DNA of 64,000 bases from Fibrobacter sp. UWH4 (GCF_900142475.1 NZ_FRAY01000004.1:62001-126000); one strand, 5' to 3'. Counted from the stretch's first letter, positions 31,379 through 40,844 are shown. Notes: a model not told the origin generated them from the sequence alone. Numbers and translations are program-made.

Positions 31379-33724
31379 TCACTCGAACACTTTCTTCTTG
31401 CGTTGGTCGCGGCCTATGACAACGAGCGCGACGACCACACCGGCGAGAAGCACGAGTGAAGTCACGATTAATGCGACGGAATGCCCACAGGTCACCTGGA
31501 AGAACAGTACCGAAAGACTCCAGCCGATAACCGTCTGAAGCACCATCATGAGCGTTCCGTAGAAGCGACCGAGTTCGCGGAAGGCGGTTCCCATGGCGGC
31601 GAGGCATGGCACATAGAGCAAGATGAACAGCAGGTAAGCCAGCACCTGGAAGCGACCGAGGTTGAAATGTGCCTGCATCGTCTTGTACGCACCTTCGTTT
31701 CCGGCATTTTCGGATTCAGCAATCGCATCCTTGACGCCCAGCGGGTTCGCAATCGAGGTAAAGACTTCTACCAGGTTCGCCGGGACACTCACGAGAGCTT
31801 CTTTCACCGTCGACTTGAGGCTAAACGACGACTCGGGTCCCTGAGCCTGCCGAAGGGCCACACTCTCGTCTGGAGCTGCGCCGGCCTCCCCCGCTTTTTC
31901 GGCAGTGTTAGCGTCGCCCGAGCCCTCGATGGCATACAGCGAGTTGAGCGTTCCGACAATCGCCTCTTTCGCGAAGAGCCCCGTAAAGAGCGCGACAGAT
32001 GCAGGCCAGTTGTCGCGTTCGACACCGAAGGGTTCAAACACCGGCGTAATCACCGTACCCACGGCACTCAGCACCGACTTTTCGTTGTTGTCGTTGCCGA
32101 AACTACCGTCCGTGCCGACGGAGCCCATAAAGCCGAGCACCGTCACCATAATGAGCACGACCTTGCCCGCGCGGAAAACGAATTCCTTGAGGCGGAGCCA
32201 TGCGTGGCGGAAAAGGTTGCGCACCTTGGGCAAATGGTAAGGCGGCAGTTCCATGATAAACGTCGATTCCTTGCCCATGAAAACCGTATAGCGCAAGAGC
32301 AGGCCGTAAATCAACGCAATCACAATGCCCGTCAGGTAAATCCCGAACACGAGCGTCCCCGCGCTTTCACCGAAGAACGCCGCACCGAACAGCGCATACA
32401 CCGGGAGGCGCGCGCCACAGCTCATGAACGGCACTAGGAACAAAGTAAGGAACCTTTCACGCTTGTTTTCGAGCGTACGCGTGCCCATGAGCGCCGGCAC
32501 CGAGCAGCCAAAGCCCACAATCATCGGCACAAAAGCCTTGCCCGGGAGCCCGAGGAACCGCATAAAGCGATCCGCCACGAAAGCCGCACGCGACATGTAG
32601 CCGGAATCTTCAAGGAACGAAAGGCAAAGGAACATGAAGAAGATAACCGGAATGAACGTCGATACCGTCTGGATGCCCGTACCGACGCCATTCGCCAAAA
32701 GCGCCACGACAACGCCCGGAGCGCCAACCTTCGTCAACAGTTCCGTCATGCCGTCCACGAAAATTCCACCGAACAAAATGTCGAAGAAATCGATGAACGC
32801 GCTGCCGACCTTCACCGCAAACCAGAACACCAGATACATGGCAATAAGGAAAAGCGGAATTCCCAGAATGCGGTTCAAGAAGAGCTTGTCGAGCTTGTCA
32901 GTTCGCGTGCGCTTGGTAGTGTTGTCGCGGATGACCGCCTTCGCGATGTCGCGGGCGTAGGAGTAGCGGGAATCGGCCAGCGCAAATTCCACCTCTTCGC
33001 CCAAGTCCTCCTCAATCTTGTCATGCGGGATTTCGACACCGAGTTCATCGGCAAGTTCCAGCACGCGCCCGCTATGTTCCAGGTACTGCACCGCCGTCCA
33101 GCGCGGGCTTGCGCCGAGTTTTTCAGCTACGGGCTTGAGTGGCTCCGCAATTTCTTCAATCAGCTTTTCAAGAACTTCGGAATGCTTGACCGCCTTAGGG
33201 AGCGGAAGTTCGCGGCTGTTATGCAGCAGCTTGTGCAAGTCATTCACGAATCCTTCGCAGCTCTTGGGCGAAACCGCCGTGAGGCCAATCGCCGTCACGC
33301 CGAGGATTTCTTCGAGCTTGTGCAGGTCCACATGGATGCCGCGACTCGCCGCAATATCCATCATGTTCACCGCCAAGACCATCGGCACGCCCTTTTCCAT
33401 CAGCTGGCTCGTGAGGAACAGGTTGCGTTCCAGGTTTGTGGCATCCAGAATGTTCACGACCAGGTCCGCCTCGCCCTTGAGCAAGTAATCAAGAGCGGCG
33501 CGTTCGTCTTCGGAGTTCGCGAACAGCGCGTAGATGCCCGGCAAGTCCACCACGCGAATCGTGTGGTTGTCGAGCTTGAACTGGCCTTCTTTCTTTTCAA
33601 CAGTCACGCCCGGCCAGTTGCCCACAATCTGGTTCGAGCCGGTAAGCGAGTTAAAGAGCGCAGTCTTTCCGCAGTTCGGGTTGCCCGCAATCGCAATCGT
33701 GAAAACCTCTTTCTCGATAGGCAT
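31379..33724 (-). CDS. feoB: Ferrous iron transporter FeoB
   Basis: A 781-residue Fe(II) transporter. The N-terminal G domain (1-165) has G1 (G-N-P-N-C-G-K-T), G3 (D-L-P-G) and an N-x-x-D motif (V-N-M-M-D) and controls the pore. The membrane part follows from about residue 280, with the Gate sequence G-C-S-V-P-A-L-M-G-T-R. Near residue 630 a segment reading L-R-Q-A-Q-G-P-E-S is the translation of a dispersed repeat inserted in a loop. The ATG overlaps the feoA stop by one base. Expected regulation is by the DtxR-like protein encoded at the operon start. Confidence 0.96.
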   Translation of the reverse strand: MPIEKEVFTIAIAGNPNCGKTALFNSLTGSNQIVGNWPGVTVEKKEGQFKLDNHTIRVVDLPGIYALFANSEDERAALDYLLKGEADLVVNILDATNLERNLFLTSQLMEKGVPMVLAVNMMDIAASRGIHVDLHKLEEILGVTAIGLTAVSPKSCEGFVNDLHKLLHNSRELPLPKAVKHSEVLEKLIEEIAEPLKPVAEKLGASPRWTAVQYLEHSGRVLELADELGVEIPHDKIEEDLGEEVEFALADSRYSYARDIAKAVIRDNTTKRTRTDKLDKLFLNRILGIPLFLIAMYLVFWFAVKVGSAFIDFFDILFGGIFVDGMTELLTKVGAPGVVVALLANGVGTGIQTVSTFIPVIFFMFLCLSFLEDSGYMSRAAFVADRFMRFLGLPGKAFVPMIVGFGCSVPALMGTRTLENKRERFLTLFLVPFMSCGARLPVYALFGAAFFGESAGTLVFGIYLTGIVIALIYGLLLRYTVFMGKESTFIMELPPYHLPKVRNLFRHAWLRLKEFVFRAGKVVLIMVTVLGFMGSVGTDGSFGNDNNEKSVLSAVGTVITPVFEPFGVERDNWPASVALFTGLFAKEAIVGTLNSLYAIEGSGDANTAEKAGEAGAAPDESVALRQAQGPESSFSLKSTVKEALVSVPANLVEVFTSIANPLGVKDAIAESENAGNEGAYKTMQAHFNLGRFQVLAYLLFILLYVPCLAAMGTAFRELGRFYGTLMMVLQTVIGWSLSVLFFQVTCGHSVALIVTSLVLLAGVVVALVVIGRDQRKKKVFE
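31837..31862. repeat. Dispersed repeat inside feoB
   Basis: GGTCCCTGAGCCTGCCGAAG followed by GGCC. It is read in the minus frame as L-R-Q-A-Q-G-P. The same 25-bp unit, in the opposite orientation, lies in the genes at 42677 and 62224. Confidence 0.7.
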
Positions 33725-33963
33725 CAGATTCTCCTCAACTTGAGCACATCGGCTTCTTGTTTACGGAGCGAAAGCCTGTACGAAAGCACGCTGACCTCGA
33801 CCGGGTCACCGAGCGGGGCCACCTGCAAAACCTGCAACACCACGCCACGCACAAGCCCCATCGACAAAAGTTTGGACTTGTAATGCGAATCACCCGTGTT
33901 GTATCCAATAATTTCGGCCTTGTCGCCTTTTTTAAGTTCCGAAAACTTCGGTTCGTTATTCAT
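33724..33963 (-). CDS. feoA: FeoA
   Basis: A 79-residue SH3-like partner of FeoB, normally acting on the cytoplasmic side of the Fe(II) channel. The pattern L-K-K-G-D-K-A-E-I-I-G-Y...K-L-L-S-M-G-L-V-R-G-V-V-L and P-L-G-D-P-V-E-V is standard for the family. It lies between the regulator and feoB, and overlaps feoB by one base. The 12-bp gap to the upstream regulator indicates a three-gene operon. Confidence 0.92.
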   Translation of the reverse strand: MNNEPKFSELKKGDKAEIIGYNTGDSHYKSKLLSMGLVRGVVLQVLQVAPLGDPVEVSVLSYRLSLRKQEADVLKLRRI

Positions 33964-33974
33964 ACACCAACGAT

Positions 33975-34400
33975 TTACTTTTTCTTAGATTTAGCGGCGT
34001 TCGACTTTTTCGCCGTCACACCCGTATTGGGGGAGTTCACGAACTCCTCGATTTTCTCGAGAGTTTCCGCCGAAAGAATGTGCTCCATGTTGCAGGCATC
34101 CTTGTCGGCAATTGCCTCGGACACGCCTAGCTTGATAAGAAAACCCTTCAGCAGAATGTGACGGTTCAGAATCTGGGACGCCACCAGCGCACCTTCCGAA
34201 GTGAGTTCAACACCGCTGTAAGGTTCCTGCGTCACAAGGCCGAGCTTCTTGAGTTCGATTACCGCCTTGGCAACCGACGGCATCTTCACCTTGAGCGCCG
34301 CCGCAATGTCGCGGACACGGGCAATCCCGTTCGCAAGGCGCAGCATGTGCACCATTTCCAAGTAGTCTTCAAGGCTCTGGCTTAACTTTACTTGTTCCAT
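33975..34400 (-). CDS. DtxR-family metal-dependent regulator
   Basis: A 141-residue regulator with an N-terminal winged helix (L-S-Q-S-L-E-D-Y-L-E-M-V, then V-R-D-I-A-A-A-L-K-V-K-M-P-S-V-A-K-A-V). A dimerisation domain follows with the expected metal ligands (N-M-E-H-I-L-S). The DtxR/MntR pattern is intact, and a Lys-rich tail closes the protein, with no SH3 domain. ATG 34400 is chosen with GGAG 9 nt upstream. Its position as first gene of a feo operon, behind two TTAG-N6-CTAA dyads, implies iron-responsive autoregulation. Confidence 0.88.
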   Translation of the reverse strand: MEQVKLSQSLEDYLEMVHMLRLANGIARVRDIAAALKVKMPSVAKAVIELKKLGLVTQEPYSGVELTSEGALVASQILNRHILLKGFLIKLGVSEAIADKDACNMEHILSAETLEKIEEFVNSPNTGVTAKKSNAAKSKKK

Positions 34401-34437
34401 AGGACGGCTCCGATTAGACAAAAACACACCTTATTTA

Positions 34438-34485
34438 TTAGTCCACGCTAAATTTAGAAAGCATAGGCTAATTAGTAAAGGCTAA
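34438..34485 (-). promoter_or_regulatory. Candidate iron boxes of the feo operon
   Basis: Two dyads of the form TTAG-N6-CTAA (34438-34451 and 34472-34485), 34 bp apart, stand 38 bp upstream of the DtxR-like gene, and a third spaced form TTAG-N10-CTAA overlaps them. The half-site sequence TTAG/CTAA matches the outer part of known DtxR/IdeR boxes. The region also precedes the divergent small gene, so both may be controlled. Confidence 0.55.
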
Positions 34486-34587
34486 ACTACGGAAAATGGG
34501 GGTAAAAAGGGGGCTCTAATGAGCTCAAAACGTTCACTAGGGAACAAAAGCTTTTTCAATGCAATTTTCACGAAAAATAAGTATATT

Positions 34588-34767
34588 ATGGTTAACCAGC
34601 CCAGGTTCAACAAGACCGTTGACGAAATCGTCGACCCCGTTGATGTTTGGCTCTACGTACTCAAGCACGCCAACGGAAAGCTGACCGATGAAGAAATCTC
34701 TGATATGTCGGAAATTCCGCTTGAAGAAATTAAGAAACGCAGGGCACTTCGTGAACGAGGGCTTTAA
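34588..34767 (+). CDS. Small hypothetical protein, possibly a truncated gene
   Basis: A 59-residue acidic helical protein (MVNQPRFNKTVDEIVDPVDVWLYVLKHANGK...). An alternative ATG at 34519 adds 23 residues. The start at 34588 is preceded by TATATT with no Shine-Dalgarno. A different reading frame continues in coding style for about 50 codons after its end, so the gene may be a frameshifted 5' remnant. The V-D-V-W-L-Y-V-L-K-H segment vaguely resembles the C-terminal part of Rpn-type PD-(D/E)XK proteins, but this is not secure. Confidence 0.45.
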   Translation: MVNQPRFNKTVDEIVDPVDVWLYVLKHANGKLTDEEISDMSEIPLEEIKKRRALRERGL

Positions 34768-34917
34768 GCTCGGACACAAAAAACGCCATTAGCGGCTACA
34801 TTTCCAATTTCAATTCAGACTGCTATTACCAGAATCCAAGCTACCTTGAAGAATACTTCAAGGCAGGAAAGTTGTTATTTCAGAATATCGAAGCGTGCGC
34901 ATTCTAAGCGTTTTGGA
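34757..34917 (+). pseudogene. Possible frameshifted continuation of the gene at 34588
   Basis: In another frame the DNA after the 34767 stop reads A-L-S-S-D-T-K-N-A-I-S-G-Y-I-S-N-F-N-S-D-C and on to an E-E-Y-F-K-A-G-K-L-L-F-Q stretch, ending in TAA at 34915. It has no start of its own, but it has coding-like composition. Joined to the upstream gene by a single-base shift near 34757 it would give a protein of about 110 residues. Confidence 0.35.
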
Positions 34918-34958
34918 GATTTTTTAGCTATTTTGTTAGGAAAGAGTTTTCACAAACA

Positions 34959-35801
34959 TTATTTCAATCGACAAACAATTTCATCAACCAACGCGTTAAC
35001 AGGCCATTTCCCAGAACGATCCATTCCAATCACTTTTTTAAATTTTGGATTAATAAATTTACATTCAGAATCAAGATATAGACGTTGGTGATTTTTTCTT
35101 ATTTTTTCACCATCTTCTGTCAGATCATGATAAGCCCGGCCTCCCAAACATACAATCAATTTAGGTTTTACCAAATCAATTAAAGTTACTGTTTTATCAA
35201 TAAAAAATTTGCGTATATTCCATCGTTGCTTCTTTCTTGATAAATTATCAGAATTCGGGAACAAAGTATTTCCAATAAATTTATTTAAAAGCGATAAAAG
35301 ATTATTGAAATTGTCTGTCGCTATGGGATAAAGATTTATAAAAGAAATTTTCTTGCCAAAAGTTTCTGCCCATCGAGGCATCTTAGATTCATTTATACAT
35401 TCACTTTCATTTGGATATAACTTTTCGGCACAGCCCCGTACAATATCAACAATTTGTTTGGAAAAAGAATTATTCGAATGTTCTGAAAATTCAAACCAAT
35501 GCGTAGGTTCTCGTTTATTTTCGAAACGGTTCTTGTTATAACGAGCATTGTTGTCTTCAAAAAATACAGGCGGTCTTTCACCCACATCGGGAAAATGAAA
35601 CACATTTTGATTCCAATTTTTTCCATAATTCGGATTTATACCAACGAACAAAATGTCTGGCTGATAAATAAGTTTTGATTGCAACCAAATCCATCCTTTA
35701 TAACATTCATATTTATCCTGATTCTCGGTAAGTTCATCAATCAAAAGTCTATATTCTTTCTCAAGAAGATAAAATTCTTTACAACATTCAAATTCATTCA
35801 T
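34959..35801 (-). CDS. AT-rich hypothetical protein, possible UDG-like fold
   Basis: A 280-residue protein encoded by DNA much richer in A and T than its neighbours, which suggests recent transfer. The motifs P-D-I-L-F-V-G-I-N-P-N-Y-G (about 45-60) and K-L-I-V-C-L-G-G-R-A-Y (about 215) resemble the nucleotide-binding strands of the uracil-DNA-glycosylase superfamily. A clear catalytic motif is not identified, so this is a guess. ATG 35801 is used. A TTG ten codons upstream is the alternative. No partner gene is evident. Confidence 0.4.
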   Translation of the reverse strand: MNEFECCKEFYLLEKEYRLLIDELTENQDKYECYKGWIWLQSKLIYQPDILFVGINPNYGKNWNQNVFHFPDVGERPPVFFEDNNARYNKNRFENKREPTHWFEFSEHSNNSFSKQIVDIVRGCAEKLYPNESECINESKMPRWAETFGKKISFINLYPIATDNFNNLLSLLNKFIGNTLFPNSDNLSRKKQRWNIRKFFIDKTVTLIDLVKPKLIVCLGGRAYHDLTEDGEKIRKNHQRLYLDSECKFINPKFKKVIGMDRSGKWPVNALVDEIVCRLK

Positions 35802-35946
35802 ATCAAGATTTTTCTTTTTTAACAATTTCAAAAAAATAGCACGCAGGTTTAAGTCATTTTCTATACACTTGGGTTATTAATTCACATACAAAATTCAATC
35901 TCTTTTGAAAAGGGCCGCACCACTCGTGGCTAGACCCGGCGCAGGC

Positions 35947-38900
35947 CTAGTCCTTAACGCAACGGATAGAGTATCCATCGTCACTGCTCTTTCCGCCAAA
36001 TGTGCGATATATACTTCCGTCAATACCATTTCCAATTTCCACTACATACATCATATTTTCGTTATACTCGTTAGGTGTTATAAAAATTGTATGAAGATCA
36101 TCTCTACGATTAACAAATCTACCAGACATTCTTTCGCCAGCAGGAAGAGCGGAAAAACCATAGGTATTTGTGCCATTGCAGTCAGTATCATAGTATGAGC
36201 ATTTCCAACCATACTGCGACTTAAGTTGTATGCCGGCATAAGATGTTCCACATTCAGCCGTCTTTCCTAAAACGAACTCGGAACCAACTGTAGCAAATAA
36301 GGTTTCCCATTCGGTATTATTTGGCAAATGCCAACCTTCGGGACATATTCCTCGTACTTGATTAGTGCGCCAACATGTCGTTTTATAGCCACATCCTTTT
36401 CCATGTGTACTAAAAAATCCCACGCTATCCATAGCGACAGACCATGAGTACAAACGACCATATTTTGAGCAACTGTCTATATCGTTGTTATAGCACCAGG
36501 AACGGTCTTTCATTTCTATGTATGTGGTGCTATCAGAATAATTTAAGTTCTCAGCCATCCATGTTTGTGAGCCAATAACGGTTGTTTTGTATGTCTTTCC
36601 ATCTCGGTTATCCGTTAAAGAACCATATCCAACAAATTCTTTAGTAGCATTCCACAAACTATTGCTGCATGAATATACAGAATCATATGACAAAGACAAA
36701 TGTATTCTTATTTCATCCCCTTCTATATAGCTGACACACCCTTTGTTAAGGGATACTTCTAAATCATTAACATCTCTGAATACTCCAGAATCGCAAACAT
36801 ATTTGTATGAAGAATAAATCTCACCGTTCACAATTGATCCATCTGTCAAGCAAGTTTTTCCATAGGTATTAAGTTCCAATTTTGTCGCTATAGTCCAAAT
36901 CATTGACTTGCATATATAATAGTTGGTCCCAGATTTCCCTACTTCACCCTCGCGACCTATCGTGCAGCCACCCAGATTTTTTTCCACACTCGTCGCAGCC
37001 TGCCATTTGCCATTCTTGTAGATGTAATAATTATATGTATACACACTCCCTACTTTAACTTCGCCCTCCGTTCCTGCATTCCAACCATATGTATCACACT
37101 CCAATGTTGTCGCATCAGTCCAAACTTTCGACTTACAAATGTAATAACGATAGGAAGAACCGTACGACGAAGTACTCAACACCATTTTTTCAATAGAACC
37201 CTCTCTACTGACCACGCAGGCTCCCAAACTATCTTCAATTTCATTGGCAGAGGCTCGCCACGCTCCATTTTCATACACATAATGCTTATCTGCATTTACC
37301 TTTCCCGCTCTAACTTCACCTTCTGTACCAGCTTTCCAACCATAGGTATCGTATTCCAAAGCCGTTGCGACTGTCCAAGTTTTTGACTTGCAGATGTAAT
37401 AGACATTATTCAATTTACTAACAATTCCCTCGTTCGTTGTAGAGCAATATCCGAGTCCAAATTCTTCAGCCGATATCTGAACCCATTTTTTTGATTCACA
37501 AAGATAATACTTACCATTGAGAGAATTCTTTTCATTCTCCCTACCAGTCACACAAGCGCCTAAGCTATCTTCAATTTCATTGGCAGAGGCTCGCCATACT
37601 CCATTTTCATACACATAAAATTTACCAGCATTCACACTCCCTGATTTCACTTCGCCTTCCGTACCAGATTTCCAGCCGTAAGTATCATACTCTAGCACAG
37701 TCGCCGTTTCCCAAGCACTATTCTTGCAGATGTAATATATTCCGTCATATTTGCTTACCACTCCTGCGTTATTTTTCGCGCAAAGGCCGATGGAGGTTTC
37801 CCTTTTAGAGACTTCCCAATTGGAGCCATTGAAAACATATATGGTATCTGTCACGTTTCCTTTCTTGAATTCGCCAGATTTTCCTGCAGACCATCCGAAG
37901 GGATCCTTCTGATAGGTGGTTGCGTCGTTCCAATGACTACCATCACAGATAAAATACTTGTTGTAGTTCTTGCTCAACTTGTTGCTATTCGGAGCAACAA
38001 CATTCAGGCGCTTATCTGAACATCCGCCCAATCCATACACATTATTCCAGAAGGTTTCCAATGGGTTCTCAAACTTCGGAACATCCAGAATGTTCCAAGC
38101 CTTGACATTTGCACGAATTCCTGAAATATCAATTTTCGTTGCAAAATCAGCCATCGCAGTTTTTGTTTCAGCATCATCCCAAACGCCGTCCGATTCGAAA
38201 TCTACGATAAACGAGTCTATCGCAGCCGTGATTTCAGCATCAGTTCTTTCGCCAAGGAAAAGCAGACTCAACACCATCAGACTCGCGTTGGCATAATTCA
38301 TATTATCGTCCTGACTATCCTCAAAGACGCTCAGATTCTCGCTGTACTTGACTGTGGTCGGCAATTCAAAGGCGGTCATAATTTCCTGGTCAGCCTGTTT
38401 CTTTGCCGCATACACGCTATAACCCTTGCGCACCAAATATAGAGCGCGACTATATTCCAGATGGGTCAACAGATTTACATTGACCTTATTTCTAGGCTCG
38501 TTTTTCTCATCCGACAACGCAGTCTTTAAATCGGTCAAAGCAAACAAACTGATGGAGTCCCTGGAATATTCACCAGTTATTTCATTCCGGTACTGGCCAT
38601 GAACCTCAACACACGCATAAGGCGAAAGCAGGCTCACATTAGGAATCACAAAATCACCCTTATTACTGCTAACTTCATCCTCATACACCATCCCGGTGTA
38701 TTTCAGACTATCTTCGGTCAGTTCGCGCAAGTAAACGGGAGAACCGAACATAAAGGGGCCCTTCTGCGCCACACCAAGAATCGAACGATTCTTCACGACC
38801 AGACTATCTCCAGAGTAAGCTTCTTTGTTAAGGGACGAAGAGCTTGCAACCGATTCAGAATTTTCCGATGTCGCAGATGACGAAACCGACATGGCAGAAG

Positions 38901-39213
38901 ATGAACCAGGCATGACATCGGGAGGATTGTTGCCATCCGAAATTTCACTCAGGTCAATCCAAGTATTGTTTTGACAAAGATAGTCCGTCAGCTTTTCGGC
39001 AACATAGACCGTATCGCCCTCGCGCTCAATAGTACAACGGCCCATTTCCGCAAGGGTTCCCACCTCACGACCATCATCGTTAACAGTCGCCTTTGATGAG
39101 TTGCTAGAATCGCCACCGCAAGCGAACAGATGGGAGCAACAAGAAATCGTCACGCCAACCTTTAGCAAGTTCATAACAACATACTTATTTTTCATACTTT
39201 TGAGCCAAGCCAT
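35947..39213 (-). CDS. Large TIGR02145 lipoprotein with repeated modules
   Basis: A lipoprotein of 1088 residues. The start is ATG 39213, behind GGAGGCTATC, and a lipobox (L-F-A-C) closes the signal. After a Ser-rich linker comes a domain of about 250 residues. Then about ten modules of roughly 40 residues follow, each built around Y-x-C/Y-x-x-x-x-W (for example Y-I-C-K-S-K-T-W) with recurring Y-G-W-K-A-G-T-E-G-E-V. The C-terminal 200 residues are the TIGR02145 domain. It starts 11 bp after the stop of the gene at 39225, so both form one operon under the structured leader at 41162-40909. A cell-surface role is likely. The ligand is unknown. Confidence 0.85.
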   Translation of the reverse strand: MAWLKSMKNKYVVMNLLKVGVTISCCSHLFACGGDSSNSSKATVNDDGREVGTLAEMGRCTIEREGDTVYVAEKLTDYLCQNNTWIDLSEISDGNNPPDVMPGSSSAMSVSSSATSENSESVASSSSLNKEAYSGDSLVVKNRSILGVAQKGPFMFGSPVYLRELTEDSLKYTGMVYEDEVSSNKGDFVIPNVSLLSPYACVEVHGQYRNEITGEYSRDSISLFALTDLKTALSDEKNEPRNKVNVNLLTHLEYSRALYLVRKGYSVYAAKKQADQEIMTAFELPTTVKYSENLSVFEDSQDDNMNYANASLMVLSLLFLGERTDAEITAAIDSFIVDFESDGVWDDAETKTAMADFATKIDISGIRANVKAWNILDVPKFENPLETFWNNVYGLGGCSDKRLNVVAPNSNKLSKNYNKYFICDGSHWNDATTYQKDPFGWSAGKSGEFKKGNVTDTIYVFNGSNWEVSKRETSIGLCAKNNAGVVSKYDGIYYICKNSAWETATVLEYDTYGWKSGTEGEVKSGSVNAGKFYVYENGVWRASANEIEDSLGACVTGRENEKNSLNGKYYLCESKKWVQISAEEFGLGYCSTTNEGIVSKLNNVYYICKSKTWTVATALEYDTYGWKAGTEGEVRAGKVNADKHYVYENGAWRASANEIEDSLGACVVSREGSIEKMVLSTSSYGSSYRYYICKSKVWTDATTLECDTYGWNAGTEGEVKVGSVYTYNYYIYKNGKWQAATSVEKNLGGCTIGREGEVGKSGTNYYICKSMIWTIATKLELNTYGKTCLTDGSIVNGEIYSSYKYVCDSGVFRDVNDLEVSLNKGCVSYIEGDEIRIHLSLSYDSVYSCSNSLWNATKEFVGYGSLTDNRDGKTYKTTVIGSQTWMAENLNYSDSTTYIEMKDRSWCYNNDIDSCSKYGRLYSWSVAMDSVGFFSTHGKGCGYKTTCWRTNQVRGICPEGWHLPNNTEWETLFATVGSEFVLGKTAECGTSYAGIQLKSQYGWKCSYYDTDCNGTNTYGFSALPAGERMSGRFVNRRDDLHTIFITPNEYNENMMYVVEIGNGIDGSIYRTFGGKSSDDGYSIRCVKD

Positions 39214-39224
39214 GATAGCCTCCA

Positions 39225-40844
39225 TCAATCAACATCCTTGAGACAACGAACAGAGAAACCACTACCTTTAAATTCATCTATTAGGCCCGGAAAGTCTTTG
39301 TAATAACTCAAACATATGTAGTTCGCGTAAGAAGAGCCATTCTCTGAAGACGTCCAGAAATAAGCATTGTAGCCTATGCTTGAGTAATCCCCAAAATCCC
39401 TGCCACCGACAGGGAGCGCCGAAAAACCGAAGGCATCGGAACCTTTTCCATCATCCTCCCAGCCTGTTGTAGATTTAAGGACTTTTGCCGCAATGTGTTG
39501 CCCACCAACAGCCTCAAACAAATCCATCCACTCACCAGGCGTAGGCAGATGCCATTTCTTAGGACAAGCAGTCATTGCGGCATTCCAAGAGTAAAACCGA
39601 CCATAAGAAGCACAATTGGAAACTTCATCATTGTAGCACCAACTACTATCTGTTTCGTAGTTCAGGTTCTCCGCCATCCAGGTCTGCGAGCCAATAGTAA
39701 CGGTCTTATAGTTCTGGCCATCGCGACCATCGGTCATATACCCCTGAGTCACTTCCGAAATCACACTAGGTGATAAAACTTTAGCAGGGCCCTTAATACA
39801 ACGAACAGAATTGCCATTGGTCGAGTTAACTTCAGTCAGACCAGTGAAGTTAACATGAGACCCGCTTTCCCCATTAAGTCCAGTCCACCACCACTCCGAC
39901 CATCCCACACCATACGCTTCGTAAACAGTACACTCGTCGTAAGAACCATCGCAAATTTTTGAGGCACTCCAGAAGAACGTTATATGACTACTACCATAAT
40001 AGTTTTCATAGGCACCCTGGCGAATTCCTGCGGGAAGAGCAGTAAACGCGTAGGTATCTGTGCCATCCGCGTCAATCATCCAGCCTGATACAGATTTTAA
40101 GGTTTTATCTGCAGATTCAGATCCACCTACAGTTTTGATTAACGAATCCCATTCGTCATACGTGGGTAAATGCCAATTTTCAGGACAAACTTCCATAGCT
40201 GCATTCCAAGAATAGAGGCGACCATATGCCGCACAATTAACGGGATCGTCATCGTAGCACCAGCTACTGTCTACCGAATAGTTCAGATTTTCCGCCATCC
40301 AGGTCTGCGAACCGATAGTCACCGTCCTGTATGTCTGACCATCGCAAGAGTCTAACAAGATATTGTCAGTATTATCAGAAGAGGAAGACTCTCCAATATG
40401 TGAATCACTTGATTTCTCTATTTCATCTTTTATGCTGGAAGAACTCAATGCGACCGATGAGGACGATTCTTTATCGCTAGAAGAAGAGTTTGTCTTGTCC
40501 ACACTACTACTGGATTCACCGCTATCACTCTGAACGGAGGAGGAAGACTCTTCTTTGTTAATTTCTTGAACGTGTGAATCTAGGGAATCTGCGTTTATCC
40601 ATTTACCCTTTGTGCAGACAAAGTCGGACTTTTCGTCCTTGACAAAGACAGAATCACCCTCAAGATCATCGGAACAAGCCCCCAAGTCATCAACGGACGA
40701 TACAAATTCAACTTTTTCAGGAGAGCCACTACTGCCGCTATCGCCACCACAAGCGAATAGAAGTGCGCAACTAGAAATTGCCACACTAGCCTTTAGCAAG
40801 TTTTCAATGATGTTTTTTGCATCCGTTTTCTTGTTCCAAGCCAT
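39225..40844 (-). CDS. Lipoprotein with two TIGR02145 domains
   Basis: A 539-residue lipoprotein. ATG 40844 follows GATGGAGGCGGTC. The frame is open far upstream, but that part is the structured leader. Signal with L-L-F-A-C, a module with F-V-C-T-K-G-K-W, then a Ser-rich low-complexity linker. Two TIGR02145 domains follow at about 215-385 and 400-539, each with D-G-Q-x-Y-x-T-V-T-I-G-S-Q-T-W-M-A-E-N-L-N-Y and a W-H-L-P-T segment. It is the first gene of a two-gene operon with the related protein downstream, which has the same N-terminal architecture. Likely surface exposed. Confidence 0.85.
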   Translation of the reverse strand: MAWNKKTDAKNIIENLLKASVAISSCALLFACGGDSGSSGSPEKVEFVSSVDDLGACSDDLEGDSVFVKDEKSDFVCTKGKWINADSLDSHVQEINKEESSSSVQSDSGESSSSVDKTNSSSSDKESSSSVALSSSSIKDEIEKSSDSHIGESSSSDNTDNILLDSCDGQTYRTVTIGSQTWMAENLNYSVDSSWCYDDDPVNCAAYGRLYSWNAAMEVCPENWHLPTYDEWDSLIKTVGGSESADKTLKSVSGWMIDADGTDTYAFTALPAGIRQGAYENYYGSSHITFFWSASKICDGSYDECTVYEAYGVGWSEWWWTGLNGESGSHVNFTGLTEVNSTNGNSVRCIKGPAKVLSPSVISEVTQGYMTDGRDGQNYKTVTIGSQTWMAENLNYETDSSWCYNDEVSNCASYGRFYSWNAAMTACPKKWHLPTPGEWMDLFEAVGGQHIAAKVLKSTTGWEDDGKGSDAFGFSALPVGGRDFGDYSSIGYNAYFWTSSENGSSYANYICLSYYKDFPGLIDEFKGSGFSVRCLKDVD

